DNA of 64,000 nucleotides from Alphaproteobacteria bacterium (lineage in GTDB: Bacteria > Pseudomonadota > Alphaproteobacteria > Rhodobacterales > Rhodobacteraceae). Positions 8,748-18,659 of this stretch are shown piece after piece. The notes beneath the pieces are model-generated. The model made no database searches. It saw only the letters and a list, made by a program, of their open reading frames with translations, and was not told where the DNA came from. How positions within the stretch are numbered: position 1 is the stretch's first letter; the number at the start of each line of letters is the position of its first letter. A program made the translations under genes and the position numbers. The DNA lies in assembly GCA_030429495.1 (NCBI GenBank), contig JAUIFH010000010.1:25276-89275 (forward strand). The letters are read 5' to 3'.

Positions 8748-8791
8748 GTTACACTCCCGGTTGGACGGGGCTTCGCCCCTTTGGGTTGGCC

Positions 8792-9733
8792 TCAATGCGA
8801 GGCGTGGAAATTCTGGCCGAGGCTTGCGGGCGCGTTCAGGGATGCGCGGCCGCGGCCAGACGACATGATGACCAGCACGAGGATGGTTATCAGATAGGGC
8901 GACATTGCCAAGTACTCGACCGGTATCTTGATCGGAAACTCGTTCGAGGCCTGGAGGTTCAGCTGCAGGACGGTGATCCCGCCGAAAAGGTAGGCGCCGA
9001 CCAGCACGCGCCACGGTCTCCAGCTGGCGAAGACGACGATGGCGAGAGCGATCCAGCCCGCCCCTGCGGTGATCCCGTCGGTCCATTGCGGCACTCGGAC
9101 GAGGCTTACGTAAGCGCCGCCGAGGCCGGCCATCGCGCCGCCGAAGACGATGGCCATCACCCGGATGCGGATCACCTTGTAGCCAAGGGCATGGGCCGCG
9201 TCATGGCTTTCACCGACCGCGCGCAGGATAAGGCCGGCGCGGGTGAACTTCAGCACTGCCCAGACACCCGCGATGATCGCGATGGAGGCATAGACCATCC
9301 AGTCGTGCCGGAAGAGGACTCTGCCGAAGAACGGGATGTCGGCGAGCGGGCCGAATGGGATAGCGCCGGTCGCGGGTGGCTTGATGCCGACATATCCCTG
9401 GCCGACGAGGCTGGAAAGACCAAGCCCGAACAGGGTCAGCGCCAGCCCCGTTGCCACCTGGTTGGCAAGGAAGACCTGGGTCAGAAGGACGAAGATCAGG
9501 CTCAGGACCGAGGCTCCGAGGGCCCCGCCGAGAAAGCCGAGGAACGGGCTCCCGGTTTCGACTGCGGTGATGAAGCCGCAGATCGCGCCCATGATCATCA
9601 TCCCCTCGACCCCGAGGTTCAGGACGCCGGACTTTTCCACGACCAGTTCGCCGATCGCGGCCAGCATGATCGGCACCGAGGCCGCCATGAGCGAGGCGAT
9701 GAGAACGGAAGGGTTGATGCCATAGAAGTCCAT
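8792..9733 (-). CDS. ABC transporter permease, NupQ/YufQ type
   Basis: A 313-residue inner-membrane permease of the branched-chain/BMP transporter permease family (BPD_transp_2), with eight or nine hydrophobic helices and the characteristic ...ESGVLNLGVEGMMIMGAICGF (here split as VEKSGVLNLGVEGMM) near residue 35 and RAVGESHDAAHALGY in a cytoplasmic loop contacting the ATPase. It pairs with the next permease to form the channel for the BMP-bound ligand. Its ATG overlaps the stop of the second permease gene (ATGA at 9733), so the two are translationally coupled. Confidence 0.92.
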   Translation of the reverse strand: MDFYGINPSVLIASLMAASVPIMLAAIGELVVEKSGVLNLGVEGMMIMGAICGFITAVETGSPFLGFLGGALGASVLSLIFVLLTQVFLANQVATGLALTLFGLGLSSLVGQGYVGIKPPATGAIPFGPLADIPFFGRVLFRHDWMVYASIAIIAGVWAVLKFTRAGLILRAVGESHDAAHALGYKVIRIRVMAIVFGGAMAGLGGAYVSLVRVPQWTDGITAGAGWIALAIVVFASWRPWRVLVGAYLFGGITVLQLNLQASNEFPIKIPVEYLAMSPYLITILVLVIMSSGRGRASLNAPASLGQNFHASH

Positions 9734-10824
9734 CAGCGGGCCTCCTTCGCGAAGAGCATGAGCCGGATGCGGTAGTTCGACAGAAGGTCGACCGCGAGAA
9801 GAAAGAACAGGAGCATTCCCTGGAAGGCCTGGATCGCCGCAGACGGCAGGCCGAGCATGAACTGCGCCAGCTCTCCGCCGATATAAGTCAGCGCCATCAG
9901 CAGCCCGGCCAGAAGGATGCCGATCGGGTTGAGCCGGCCGAGGAAGGCCACGATGATCGCGGTGAAGCCGTAACCGACGTTGAAGTCGATGGAGATCTGG
10001 CCAGCGGGGCCGGAGACCTCGAACACGCCCGCAAGCCCGGCGAGCGCGCCCGAGATCGCCATGCAGAGGACGACCAGCTTGTTGGGGCTGACGCCGGCGA
10101 ACCGGGCCGCGCGCGGCGCCTGTCCGGCGAGCTTGATCTGGAAGCCGAGCATATGGCGTTGCAGGAGGATGTAGGACGCGATCACCGCGATGAAGGCCGC
10201 GACGACGCCCCAGTGCATGCCGGTCCCGGCGAACAGTTCGTGGTTCGCGGCCGCGTCGTATTGCGACAGGTTGCGCGATCCGGGAAAGCCGCCGCCTTCG
10301 GGGTTGCGAAGCAGGCCAAGCGACATCGAGGCAAGGATATTCTCAGCCACGTAGACGAGGAGCAGCGAGACGAGAATTTCGTTCGTGCTGAACCGCGTCT
10401 TCAGGATTGCCGGGATCATCGCCCAGAGAAGCCCACCCGCCGCCCCCGCGATCACCATCAGCGGGAAGATGTAGAAGGCATCCAGCGGATAAAAGGCAAG
10501 GCCGACACCGGCGCCGAAGATCGCGCCCATGATGTATTGCCCCTCGGCGCCGATGTTCCAGATGCCGGCGCGGAAGCCCAGGGACAGGCCGATCGCGATC
10601 AGGATCAGCGGTCCGGCCTTCACCAGAAGCTGCGGCCGCGAATAGGCCGCGAACTGTTCGTTGAACAACGGGTCCCAGAAGATCGTGCGGATCGCCTCGA
10701 ACGGGTTCTTGCCGAGGACGGCGAACATGATGCTGCCGGCGATCATGGTCAGCACCACCGCAAGGAACGGCGTGCCCCAGGCCCAGAACTTGGAAGGGGT
10801 TGGGCGTTTCTCAAGGATGAACAT
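9733..10824 (-). CDS. ABC transporter permease, NupP/YufP type
   Basis: A 363-residue permease with about nine hydrophobic helices. GFRAGIWNIGAEGQYIMGAIFG near residue 90 is the family signature ('N-I-G-A-E-G-Q'). The LAGQAPRAARFAGVSPNK loop near residue 230 is the likely ATPase contact. ATG 10824 is chosen because GGAGGTG lies upstream at proper spacing; the in-frame ATG at 10845 has no ribosome-binding site. The gene overlaps the end of the ATPase gene by 14 bp. It forms the heterodimeric pore with the 8792-9733 product. Confidence 0.92.
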   Translation of the reverse strand: MFILEKRPTPSKFWAWGTPFLAVVLTMIAGSIMFAVLGKNPFEAIRTIFWDPLFNEQFAAYSRPQLLVKAGPLILIAIGLSLGFRAGIWNIGAEGQYIMGAIFGAGVGLAFYPLDAFYIFPLMVIAGAAGGLLWAMIPAILKTRFSTNEILVSLLLVYVAENILASMSLGLLRNPEGGGFPGSRNLSQYDAAANHELFAGTGMHWGVVAAFIAVIASYILLQRHMLGFQIKLAGQAPRAARFAGVSPNKLVVLCMAISGALAGLAGVFEVSGPAGQISIDFNVGYGFTAIIVAFLGRLNPIGILLAGLLMALTYIGGELAQFMLGLPSAAIQAFQGMLLFFLLAVDLLSNYRIRLMLFAKEAR

Positions 10825-12349
10825 GGTGGGGCACCTCCGCGTCATGCATGCCGTGCGCCCCGCCGAGCATCAGGCCGATCTGGTCGATGGTCAGTCCCTG
10901 CGTCGGGACCGGTTCCGAAAGCCGTCCTTCGTTCAGCGCGGCGAAGCGATCGGCGATTTCCATGATCTCGTCGATGTCCTGGCTGATCACCACGACAGCA
11001 GCGCCCGCCGCCGCGCGGTTCAGAAGCGCCTGGCGGATGAAGGCCGCCGCGGCAGCGTCGACGCCCCAGGTCGGCTGGTTCACGATGATCACTTCGGGTT
11101 CCTGCATGATCTCGCGGCCAAGCACGAATTTCTGCAGGTTCCCGCCCGAGAGCGCGCGGGCCGCCGTGCCGATGCCCGGCGTGCGGACGTCGAATGTCTT
11201 CACGACCCCTTCGGCATAGTCGCGCGTCCCCTGCCAGTCGATGAACCCTCTCCGGGTCAGGTTCTTGCGAACCGAGGCAGAGAGAAGTGCGTTTTCCATC
11301 AGCGACATGTCTGGCGCCGCCGCGTGGCCAAGCCGTTCCTCCGGCGCCGTGCAGACGCCGTCGCGCCGCCTCTCGTTCGGGCCAAGATGCCCGATTCCGC
11401 GGCCGTGAATGCGGACAGTTTCGGCCGGGGTGCGGATTTCACCTGACAGCGCCAGCAAGAGTTCGTCCTGCCCGTTTCCGGCGACTCCACCGATTCCGAG
11501 CACTTCCCCCTGCCGCACCTCGAACCCGACGCCCTTGAGGCTGGTGCCGAAGGCGCTGGGGCTCGCGACCGACAGGTCTGTCACGGTCAGTGCCACCGGC
11601 CCCGGCTCGGTCGCCGCGCGTTCCGGCGCGTTCAGCGTGGCGCCGACCATCATCTCGGCCATCTCGCGCGCCGATTGTTCGCGCGGCGTACAGGTGCCGA
11701 CCACCTTGCCGCGGCGCAGGATCGTCGCCTCGTCGCACAGGGCTTTGATCTCTTCCAGCTTGTGGCTGATGTAGAGGATCGACGTCCCCTCGGCAGCCAG
11801 CTTTCTCAGCGTGTGAAAGAGGATTTCGACTTCCTGCGGCGTCAGAACACTGGTCGGTTCGTCCATGATCAGAAGCTTGGGGTCCTGAAGCAGACAGCGG
11901 ATGATCTCCACCCGCTGACGCTCTCCGGCCGACAGATCGCCCACCAGCCGAGACGGGTCGAGCGGCAGGCCATAGCTTTCCGACACTTCGCGAATCCGCG
12001 ACGCCAGCTCGCGCATCGGCGGCGGGTTATCCATGCCGAGCGCGACGTTTTCAGCCACGTTCAGCGCGTCGAACAGGCTGAAATGCTGGAATACCATGGC
12101 GACGCCCAGCGACCGGGCCTCGCGCGGTTCGGATGGCGCGTATCCCTCGCGGCGGAAGGCCATCTTCCCCTCGTCGGGCTTCACCAGTCCGTAGATCATC
12201 TTGACCAGCGTCGACTTGCCCGCGCCGTTCTCGCCCAAAAGCGCGTGAACCTCGCCCTCGCCGATCCGGAACGACACGTCGTCGTTCGCCTTAACACCCG
12301 GATAAGACTTGCTTATCCCCTCGATGCTCAGCAGTGTTTCCCTCGTCAT
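10811..12349 (-). CDS. ABC transporter ATPase with two nucleotide-binding domains, NupO/YufO type
   Basis: A 512-residue sugar/nucleoside-type ATPase with two ABC modules. Module 1 has Walker A GENGAGKST (~residue 39), signature LSAGERQRVEI and Walker B LLIMDEPTSVL. Module 2 has a degenerate Walker A GVAGNGQDELL, signature LSGGNLQKFVLGRE and Walker B VIIVNQPTWGVD. A degenerate second site is normal for this family (RbsA, MglA, YufO). It energises import through the two permeases downstream. Its ATG overlaps the xdhC stop (ATGA at 12346-12349), which ties transport genetically to xanthine dehydrogenase maturation. Confidence 0.94.
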   Translation of the reverse strand: MTRETLLSIEGISKSYPGVKANDDVSFRIGEGEVHALLGENGAGKSTLVKMIYGLVKPDEGKMAFRREGYAPSEPREARSLGVAMVFQHFSLFDALNVAENVALGMDNPPPMRELASRIREVSESYGLPLDPSRLVGDLSAGERQRVEIIRCLLQDPKLLIMDEPTSVLTPQEVEILFHTLRKLAAEGTSILYISHKLEEIKALCDEATILRRGKVVGTCTPREQSAREMAEMMVGATLNAPERAATEPGPVALTVTDLSVASPSAFGTSLKGVGFEVRQGEVLGIGGVAGNGQDELLLALSGEIRTPAETVRIHGRGIGHLGPNERRRDGVCTAPEERLGHAAAPDMSLMENALLSASVRKNLTRRGFIDWQGTRDYAEGVVKTFDVRTPGIGTAARALSGGNLQKFVLGREIMQEPEVIIVNQPTWGVDAAAAAFIRQALLNRAAAGAAVVVISQDIDEIMEIADRFAALNEGRLSEPVPTQGLTIDQIGLMLGGAHGMHDAEVPHHVHP

Positions 12350-13296
12350 CCCGCGCGTTCCTTATGTGTCTGGTCTGCGGTTTCCGCCTTCATTAGTTCG
12401 ACCGCGACGCCGACGGCAATTGCCTGCGGGTGCTTGCCAAGGCCCGGGTCGCCGATCGGGCAGCGAATGCGCAAAATTCGGGCATCGGGATGGCCCAGTG
12501 CCTGTAGCCGCGACCGGAACCGTGCCCATTTCGTCGCCGAGCCGATCAATCCCACGGCACCGAAACCGTGACCCAGCAGCCGATGGCAGATCTCCAGATC
12601 GAAGGCGTGCGAGAAGGTCAGGACCAGATGTTCGGCATGGGCAGGGGCCTCGGCCACAAGATCGGCCGGGTTGGCGGCGATCTTCCGCACGACGCCCTCC
12701 GGCACCTCCGGGAAGCGCGCCGCATCGGTGTCGATCCAGGTCAGGCGCAGGCCGGGAAGGGGGGCGAGAACGCCCACCAGCGCCCGGCCGACATGGCCCG
12801 CGCCCCAGATCCAGATCTCACGCGTGGGCGCGGTGACAGGCTCCACCATCCAGCCATGCAGGATGCGCGGCACGGGCCGGAAGCCCTCACCGCGTGCGCG
12901 GTTGAGGATGCGGCGTACGGAAAGCGGCATGTCACCCGTCGTGCCGGGCAGGGCGCGCGCCAGAATGCTGGCATCGCCAAGGGTGGCTAGCCTTTCGGCG
13001 TTCCAGACCTCGGACAAGAGCACGACCGCGCCGCCGCAGCACTGGTTCAGCGCCGGGCCGAGCGGCATCCGGTCGAGCCGGTCGGGCCTGCCTTCGGCCA
13101 ACATGGCCCGCGCCCTGTCCGCAGCTTCATATTCCAGCGCGCCGCCGCCGATCGTGCCCGACTGGCCCTCGGACCAGACAAGCATCGCGGCTCCCGCCTC
13201 GCGCGGGGCGGAGCCCTTGATCTCGGCGACGACCACCCGCACCACGGCGCCGTGTTCGGCTACCGAGCGGATCAGCGCTTCACAGTCGAAGCTCAT
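12346..13296 (-). CDS. xdhC: xanthine dehydrogenase accessory protein XdhC
   Basis: A 316-residue protein that binds molybdenum cofactor, promotes its sulfuration and inserts it into XdhB. The N-terminal XdhC/CoxI domain shows KGSAPREAGAAMLVW, SGTIGGGALEYEA and NQCCGGAVVLL. The C-terminal XdhC Rossmann domain shows IWGAGHVGRALVGVLAPL (GxGxxG) and VLTFSHAFDLEICHRLL. Length fits the R. capsulatus protein. It is coupled by 4-bp overlaps both to xdhB upstream and to the ATPase downstream, so it is made with the enzyme it matures. Confidence 0.95.
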   Translation of the reverse strand: MSFDCEALIRSVAEHGAVVRVVVAEIKGSAPREAGAAMLVWSEGQSGTIGGGALEYEAADRARAMLAEGRPDRLDRMPLGPALNQCCGGAVVLLSEVWNAERLATLGDASILARALPGTTGDMPLSVRRILNRARGEGFRPVPRILHGWMVEPVTAPTREIWIWGAGHVGRALVGVLAPLPGLRLTWIDTDAARFPEVPEGVVRKIAANPADLVAEAPAHAEHLVLTFSHAFDLEICHRLLGHGFGAVGLIGSATKWARFRSRLQALGHPDARILRIRCPIGDPGLGKHPQAIAVGVAVELMKAETADQTHKERAG

Positions 13297-15608
13297 TGCC
13301 CCGTCCCCCGGGCGCGTTTGACCGCCGCCAGCACTGCCTCGGCGGTCGCGGGGGCCTGAAGGTCAGGGTAGTTCGGGCCACAGGCGGCGCAGGCATCAGA
13401 GAGCGCCGAGAAGACCGAAATCCCGTGCATGAAGGGTGGTTCACCCACGGCCTTCGAACGGTAGATCGTGTCCTCGCGGTTTTCCCCGTCCCAGAGCGAA
13501 ACATTGAAGATGCGCGGCCGGTCGGAGCAGGCGGGGATCTTGTAGGTCGAGGGCGCATGGGTGCGAAGCCGCCCCTTGTCGTCCCAGACCAGTTCCTCGG
13601 TCGTGAGCCAGCCCGCGCCCTGCACATAGGCCCCTTCCACCTGCCCGATATCAAGGGCAGGGTTCAGGCTCGCGCCCGCATCATGCAGGATATCGGCGCG
13701 AAGGATGCGGTTCTCACCCGTCAGCGTGTCGATCACGACCTCGCTCACGGCCGCGCCGTAGGAGAAGTAGTAGAAGGGCCGCCCGCGTCCGGCGACACGG
13801 TCCCAGGTGATCTTGGGCGTGGCGTAGAAGCCGGTGGACGAAAGGCTGACGCGGCCCATGTAGCAGCGGGACGCGGCCTCGGCGAATGTCATCTCATCGC
13901 CGCCGACAAAGACCTTGCCCTCTTCGAAATGCACCTTCGCAGGCACCGTCTGATGCTCGCGCGCCAGGAACTCGGCCATCCGGTCGCGGATCGTGTCGCA
14001 GGCGGCCTTGACCGCCATGCCGTTCAGATCCGACCCGGACGAGGCCGCCGTGGCCGAGGTATTGGGTACCTTGGCGGTATCGGTCGCGGTGATGGCGATG
14101 GCCCCGACATCGACGCCGAAGGATGCGGCCGCAACCTGGCTAACCTTTCGGAAGAGGCCCTGACCCATCTCGGTCCCGCCATGGTTCAGATGGATTGATC
14201 CATCCGAATAGACATGCACCAGCGCACCCGCCTGATTGAGATGGGTGAGCGTGAAGGAGATCCCGAACTTCACCGGGGTCAGCGAGAGGCCCTTCTTCAG
14301 GATCGCATTTTCGGCGTTCCACTTCGCAATCGCCGCCTTGCGGTCGGCAAAGGCGCTCGACGCTTCCAGCTTTGCCACGAGCCCGTTCAGGATGAAGTCC
14401 TCGACCTCCATATGGTAGGGGGTCGTCTGCTTCTTCTTGGCCGAAATACTCCCGCCGGAGGCGTCCGGCATATCGGCATAGAAATTCGCCTTGCGGACGG
14501 CGAGCGGTTCGAGCCCGAGCTGATGGGCGATATGGTCCATCGCGCGTTCTATCCCCAGCATCCCCTGCGGCCCGCCGAAGCCGCGATAGGCGGTGGCGGA
14601 CTGGGTGTTGGTCTTCAGCCGGTGGCTTTCGATGCGGACATGTTCAAGGTTATAGGCATTGTCGGAATGCAGCATCGCCCGGTCGGCGACCGGCAGGGAA
14701 AGGTCCATGGCCCAGCCGCAGCGGGCGAGTTGCAGGAACTCGATGCCAAGAATGCGGCCCGTGTCGTCCACGCCCGCCCGGTATTCGATGCGGAAGTCGT
14801 GACGCTTGCCGGTGATGACCATGTCGTCGTCGCGGTCATAGCGCATCTTGGCGGGCCGCCCGAGCAACCGTGCGACAAGCGCACAGGAAACCGCCAGCGC
14901 ATTGCCCTGGCTTTCCTTGCCGCCAAAGCCGCCGCCCATTCGGCGGATTTCGACCCGCACGGCGTTCATCGGAAGGCCGATCGCCTCGGCCACCTTGTGC
15001 TGGATCTCGGTCGGGTGCTGGGTCGAGGACTGGACGATGACACCGCCCTCGGCGGGCATCGCGAGGGCTGCCTGACCTTCCAGATAGAAGTGTTCCTGAC
15101 CGCCCATCTCGAACCGGCCCTCGACCACGCGGGGTGCGTCCGCGATGGCCTTGGCTGCATCGCCCTTGGTCCAGATGACGGGTCCGCCTTCGAACCGGCT
15201 TCCCGCAGCCATCGCCTGGTCGACTGTGAGAAGTGCGGGCAGTTCCCGATACTCGATCTTGCCCAGCCGCGCCGCCTTCCGCGCCGCGAGATGGCTTTCC
15301 GCGATGACGAGAAAGATCGGCTGGCCGACATAGTGGACAGTGCCGGTTGCCAGCAGGGGTTCGTCATGGATCGAGGGCGAGACATCGTTGGCGAAGGGCA
15401 GGTCCTCTGCCGTCCAGACCGCGATCACGCCTGGCGCGGAACGCACCGCCGAGAGGTCCAGCGACGTGATCTCGCCATGCGCCACGGTCGACAGGCCGAA
15501 GGCCAGATGCGCGGTGTTCGCCGGCAGCGGAACATCGTCGATGTAGCGGGCTACGCCGGTGACGTGGAACTGGCCTGAATCGTGGGTGATCGGTTTCGCG
15601 ACGCTCAT
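13293..15608 (-). CDS. xdhB: xanthine dehydrogenase, molybdopterin-binding subunit
   Basis: A 771-residue large subunit hydroxylating hypoxanthine to xanthine and xanthine to urate at a molybdenum centre. Aldehyde-oxidase/xanthine-dehydrogenase a/b hammerhead domain in residues ~10-120, then Mo-binding domains with [14 protein letters not shown] (~residue 220), substrate Arg region [13 protein letters not shown], and the catalytic Glu in [14 protein letters not shown] near the C-terminus. Length is close to the 777 residues of R. capsulatus XdhB. ATG 15608 overlaps the xdhA stop. Cytosolic alpha2beta2 enzyme with XdhA. Confidence 0.96.
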   Translation of the reverse strand: MSVAKPITHDSGQFHVTGVARYIDDVPLPANTAHLAFGLSTVAHGEITSLDLSAVRSAPGVIAVWTAEDLPFANDVSPSIHDEPLLATGTVHYVGQPIFLVIAESHLAARKAARLGKIEYRELPALLTVDQAMAAGSRFEGGPVIWTKGDAAKAIADAPRVVEGRFEMGGQEHFYLEGQAALAMPAEGGVIVQSSTQHPTEIQHKVAEAIGLPMNAVRVEIRRMGGGFGGKESQGNALAVSCALVARLLGRPAKMRYDRDDDMVITGKRHDFRIEYRAGVDDTGRILGIEFLQLARCGWAMDLSLPVADRAMLHSDNAYNLEHVRIESHRLKTNTQSATAYRGFGGPQGMLGIERAMDHIAHQLGLEPLAVRKANFYADMPDASGGSISAKKKQTTPYHMEVEDFILNGLVAKLEASSAFADRKAAIAKWNAENAILKKGLSLTPVKFGISFTLTHLNQAGALVHVYSDGSIHLNHGGTEMGQGLFRKVSQVAAASFGVDVGAIAITATDTAKVPNTSATAASSGSDLNGMAVKAACDTIRDRMAEFLAREHQTVPAKVHFEEGKVFVGGDEMTFAEAASRCYMGRVSLSSTGFYATPKITWDRVAGRGRPFYYFSYGAAVSEVVIDTLTGENRILRADILHDAGASLNPALDIGQVEGAYVQGAGWLTTEELVWDDKGRLRTHAPSTYKIPACSDRPRIFNVSLWDGENREDTIYRSKAVGEPPFMHGISVFSALSDACAACGPNYPDLQAPATAEAVLAAVKRARGTGQ

Positions 15609-16969
15609 GATGTCACCTCCAGCACCGAGACGGGTGATCCCTCGCGTTCATGGAAATAGCGCCGCAACATGTTCTGTGCCGCTTCGAGCCGATAGCTTGC
15701 GGAGGCACGCATATCCGTCATCGGCGTGAAGTCCGTCGCGAAGGCCGGCAGGGCGGCCTCGACCGTCGCGGACGTCCAGTCGCGGCCGGTAAGCGCGGCT
15801 TCGACCGCGGTTGCCCGTTTCGGAATGCCCGCCATGCCGCCGAAGGCAATGCGTGCCCTGGTGACCTTGCCGTCTTCAACCGCGATGCTGAAGCAGCCGC
15901 AGACGGCCGAGATGTCCTGGTCGAACCGCTTGGAGAGCTTGTAGCAGGCAAGCGCCGGGACCGTCTCCGGAATCGTCACCGCGGTGACGAACTCTCCCTT
16001 GGCGCGGTCTTGCTTGCCGTAGTCGAGGAAGAAGTCCTCCAGCGCCATCTTCCGCCGGACATGGCCCATGCGCAGATGCAGCACGGCCCCCATAGCGATC
16101 AGCGCCGGAGGCGCGTCGCCGATGGGCGATCCGTTGGCGATATTGCCGCCGATCGTGGCCGCGCCGCGCACCTGCTCGGATGCAAAGCGGCGCAGAAGCT
16201 CGGCCAAGGCCGGGTGCGGGTCCTCCATCGCCCGGCGCAAGGTGGCTATGGTCACGCCCGCGCCGACGCGCCAGCCGCCGTCCACCTTCTCGATTTCCTG
16301 AAGGTCCCGGCAGGCGTGAAGGAACGCGATCTCGGGCAGCTCGCGCAGTTGCTTTGTCACCCAGAGCCCGACATCCGTCGCCCCCGCGACGAGCACTGCG
16401 TCGGGATGTGTGGCGTACCAGGCCGCAAGCTCGTCGGACGAGGCGGGTGCGTAGGGTGCGGGGCCGCCGGCGCGCTCCGGCGCGTCGTCGATCCAGCGTG
16501 GAACCGGAGCCTTCGCCGCGGCCTCTGCCGCGCGGATGATCGGTGCGTAGCCGGTGCAGCGGCAGAGATTGCCGGCAAGCTGATCGTCATGATCGGTCGC
16601 GCCGTTCTTCTGCGCGACGGCCATCGACATGACGAAACCCGGCGTGCAGAAGCCGCACTGGCTGCCATGATGTTCGACCATCGCGGCCTGGACAGGATGC
16701 AATTCGCCTTTTGGACCGGTCAGGCCTTCAACGGTGCGTACGGCCTTGCCGTGCAGCTGCGGCAGGAACAGGATGCAGGAATTGAGGGCGCGCGTGCCCT
16801 GCTCGTCGGTCACCATGACCGTGCAGGCGCCGCAATCGCCTTCGTTGCAGCCTTCCTTCGTGCCGGTGAGGCCGCAGCCTTCGCGCAGCCAGTCCAGAAG
16901 TGTCCGGGTCGGGCTGTCGCCCGAAACCGTCACAGGCGTTCCGTTCAGCAGAAACGCTATATCGTTCAT
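15605..16969 (-). CDS. xdhA: xanthine dehydrogenase, 2Fe-2S/FAD subunit
   Basis: A 454-residue small subunit carrying electrons from the Mo centre to NAD. The N-terminal plant-type ferredoxin domain has Cys motif [13 protein letters not shown] (~residues 40-52). The [2Fe-2S]-binding helical domain has [13 protein letters not shown] and [12 protein letters not shown]. The FAD domain from ~residue 160 has [12 protein letters not shown] and [21 protein letters not shown], and a CO-dehydrogenase-flavoprotein-type C-domain follows. Start ATG 16969 matches the family N-terminus ([12 protein letters not shown]); upstream in-frame sequence to 17176 lacks coding character. First gene of the purine operon; a dyad at 17125-17140 lies in its promoter region. 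Confidence 0.96.
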   Translation of the reverse strand: MNDIAFLLNGTPVTVSGDSPTRTLLDWLREGCGLTGTKEGCNEGDCGACTVMVTDEQGTRALNSCILFLPQLHGKAVRTVEGLTGPKGELHPVQAAMVEHHGSQCGFCTPGFVMSMAVAQKNGATDHDDQLAGNLCRCTGYAPIIRAAEAAAKAPVPRWIDDAPERAGGPAPYAPASSDELAAWYATHPDAVLVAGATDVGLWVTKQLRELPEIAFLHACRDLQEIEKVDGGWRVGAGVTIATLRRAMEDPHPALAELLRRFASEQVRGAATIGGNIANGSPIGDAPPALIAMGAVLHLRMGHVRRKMALEDFFLDYGKQDRAKGEFVTAVTIPETVPALACYKLSKRFDQDISAVCGCFSIAVEDGKVTRARIAFGGMAGIPKRATAVEAALTGRDWTSATVEAALPAFATDFTPMTDMRASASYRLEAAQNMLRRYFHEREGSPVSVLEVTS

Positions 16970-17124
16970 CGAATGAACCCGCCGCCTTCTCTTCTCCCCG
17001 GTAGTTGCGCCCCCGCCCGATGCGGCGTAAAGCGGGGTTGCGCGCCGTCTCCCGCATGCATGAAGCGCCCATCCCGGTCGCAAGGCAAGATAAACTTCTC
17101 TCAGATTCCGTTGAGCAGTTTCTT

Positions 17125-17140
17125 GATTTTCGAGAAAATC
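17125..17140. promoter_or_regulatory. dyad in the xdhA upstream region
   Basis: GATTTTC-GA-GAAAATC forms perfect 7-bp arms with a 2-bp centre, 156-171 bp upstream of xdhA and 92 bp upstream of the divergent gene at 17232. On the minus strand TTCTCG also occurs twice in 11-bp phase across it. It could be an operator for the xdh operon; no regulator gene is adjacent. Confidence 0.35.
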
Positions 17141-17231
17141 GCGAGAATCCGCGGAACAGTCACGCGTCGCTGGCATTGCGCTGGCCGCATCGTCATAATC
17201 GATAGCGGGTGGAGTTGGCGCCGGGGAGGGA

Positions 17232-18053
17232 ATGGAAACGGCGTTCTATGTATCGGTGCTGTTGCTGGTGGTGCTGCTTGGTCTGCAGGTGGCCGGTAGC
17301 CGGCGCTATCGCGGCAGGGTTCTGTCGCTGGCCGCGCGCCTGCATGACACCCCGCCGACCCGCGACGCCGAAGGCTCCCTGCCGCCGATTGTTGCCGATT
17401 TCGCCCGCCGCGCGGGGGCTGATCCGCTGCGGCCCGCGCGCGTTGCGACGTTCCACCAGACCGGCGAACTGCGGCTGAAGCCCGGCGGAACGTTCCGCCG
17501 CTTCGACGCTTGGCAGGTTATCGCGCTTGGTCGCGCCGGTTTCCTATGGGATGCGCGCCAGACCAGCGGTCCGCCTTTGCGCTGGCGTGTGCTCGACGCT
17601 TATGTCGGATCCGAGGGCATCCTTGAGGCGCGCATTCTCGGCTCGCTCCCGGTGGCACGGGCTGCGGGTTCGGACGTCACCCTGGGCGAAGCCTATCGCT
17701 ATCTCGCGGAACTGCCCTGGTCGCCCGATGCGATCCTGGGCAATCCGGGTCTCGAATGGCGACTGCACGGGCCCGACCGGGCGGAGGTGCGGATGCGGAC
17801 AGCGGAAGGAACCGCGCGGGTCACTTTCCGGTTCGACAGTAGCGGCGATATTGTCGAGGTGGAGGCGACGGGCCGCCCTACGCGTGACAGCGCTGGCAAC
17901 AGTGCCAGCTACGACTGGCGCGGCCGGTTCGCGGACTACGCGTGGATTGGCGACCGGCGCGTGCCGGAAACGGGCGAGGTAGGTTATGTCTATCCCTCGG
18001 GTTATGAGGTCTATTTTCGCGGCAGGATCAGTGAATACCGGGTAACCGCCTGA
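17232..18053 (+). CDS. DUF6544/DUF6920-family hypothetical protein
   Basis: A 273-residue protein with one N-terminal membrane anchor (residues ~4-22, [18 protein letters not shown]) followed by a soluble domain. The pattern [22 protein letters not shown], then [18 protein letters not shown] and a beta-rich end ([20 protein letters not shown]), fits the uncharacterised family known as DUF6544/DUF6920, from memory of its conserved YLAELPW block. Function unknown. The start ATG follows GGGAGGGA. It is divergent from xdhA, and its 3' end overlaps the convergent GNAT gene by 26 bp. Confidence 0.8.
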   Translation: METAFYVSVLLLVVLLGLQVAGSRRYRGRVLSLAARLHDTPPTRDAEGSLPPIVADFARRAGADPLRPARVATFHQTGELRLKPGGTFRRFDAWQVIALGRAGFLWDARQTSGPPLRWRVLDAYVGSEGILEARILGSLPVARAAGSDVTLGEAYRYLAELPWSPDAILGNPGLEWRLHGPDRAEVRMRTAEGTARVTFRFDSSGDIVEVEATGRPTRDSAGNSASYDWRGRFADYAWIGDRRVPETGEVGYVYPSGYEVYFRGRISEYRVTA

Positions 18054-18534
18054 CCTCGGGACTGTCGGATGCTCGGGTGAGTTGAAAGACCTTTCGCACC
18101 GCCCCGTCGATGCGTTCGTAGGTTCGAAACCCGACCGCCTCGTAATAGGCCAGCCCATCGGCGTTCCATTTCCCGATCGTCGCGTCGATCCGCTCGAGGT
18201 TGCTGGCCAGCGCCGCCGCGCGCGTCGCTTCGAACAGCGCACGACCGACGCCACGGCGTGCCGTGTCGGGGCGGATGTGGGTCCCGATGATGCCCCAGCC
18301 TGGTGTAACGGCGTAGATGTTTCCCGGCCGCGCCAGCTTGAGCGACTGGAAGCCGAGAATCCGCCCCTGTCCATCAAGCGCTACGTGACAGGCGATCCGA
18401 TCGGGATGCAGGATGTAGTGATTCAGGACAAAGGCGACATCGCTCGGCTTTGTGCGTTTGCCCGCCGCGGCTAGGTCGGACAGCGTCGCGCTCATGCCGA
18501 CGGCGTCTTTCTCTTGCGCCTGTCTGATCTCCAT
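18028..18534 (-). CDS. GNAT-family N-acetyltransferase
   Basis: A 168-residue cytosolic acetyltransferase. The acetyl-CoA pyrophosphate-binding loop RPDTARRGVGRALFEATRAAA (R/Q-x-x-G-x-G/A) lies near residues 88-108, preceded by strand GWGIIGTHI, and the C-terminal YYEAVGFRTYERIDG is the usual GNAT end. Substrate unknown. It is convergent with the DUF6544 gene and divergent from dnaE. Confidence 0.88.
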   Translation of the reverse strand: MEIRQAQEKDAVGMSATLSDLAAAGKRTKPSDVAFVLNHYILHPDRIACHVALDGQGRILGFQSLKLARPGNIYAVTPGWGIIGTHIRPDTARRGVGRALFEATRAAALASNLERIDATIGKWNADGLAYYEAVGFRTYERIDGAVRKVFQLTRASDSPEVRRLPGIH

Positions 18535-18659
18535 TTTCTCGCCTTTCCGGCTCTTAGCTGCCGCGAGACAATCATATCCCCCGGTGGCGGGAAACCCCGA
18601 CGACGCGATGGGCGCTTTCGATCTTTTCGCTGACGGGCCGCTTCGGCTAGGGTCCTGTC

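Noticed and set aside
14214..15578. A 454-aa plus-strand frame opposite xdhB
   Set aside because: High-GC antisense shadow; the product has no recognisable motif and xdhB is unambiguous.
15650..17299. A 549-aa plus-strand frame across xdhA
   Set aside because: Antisense of xdhA with Arg/Gly/His-rich composition; the xdhA Fe-S and FAD motifs are certain.
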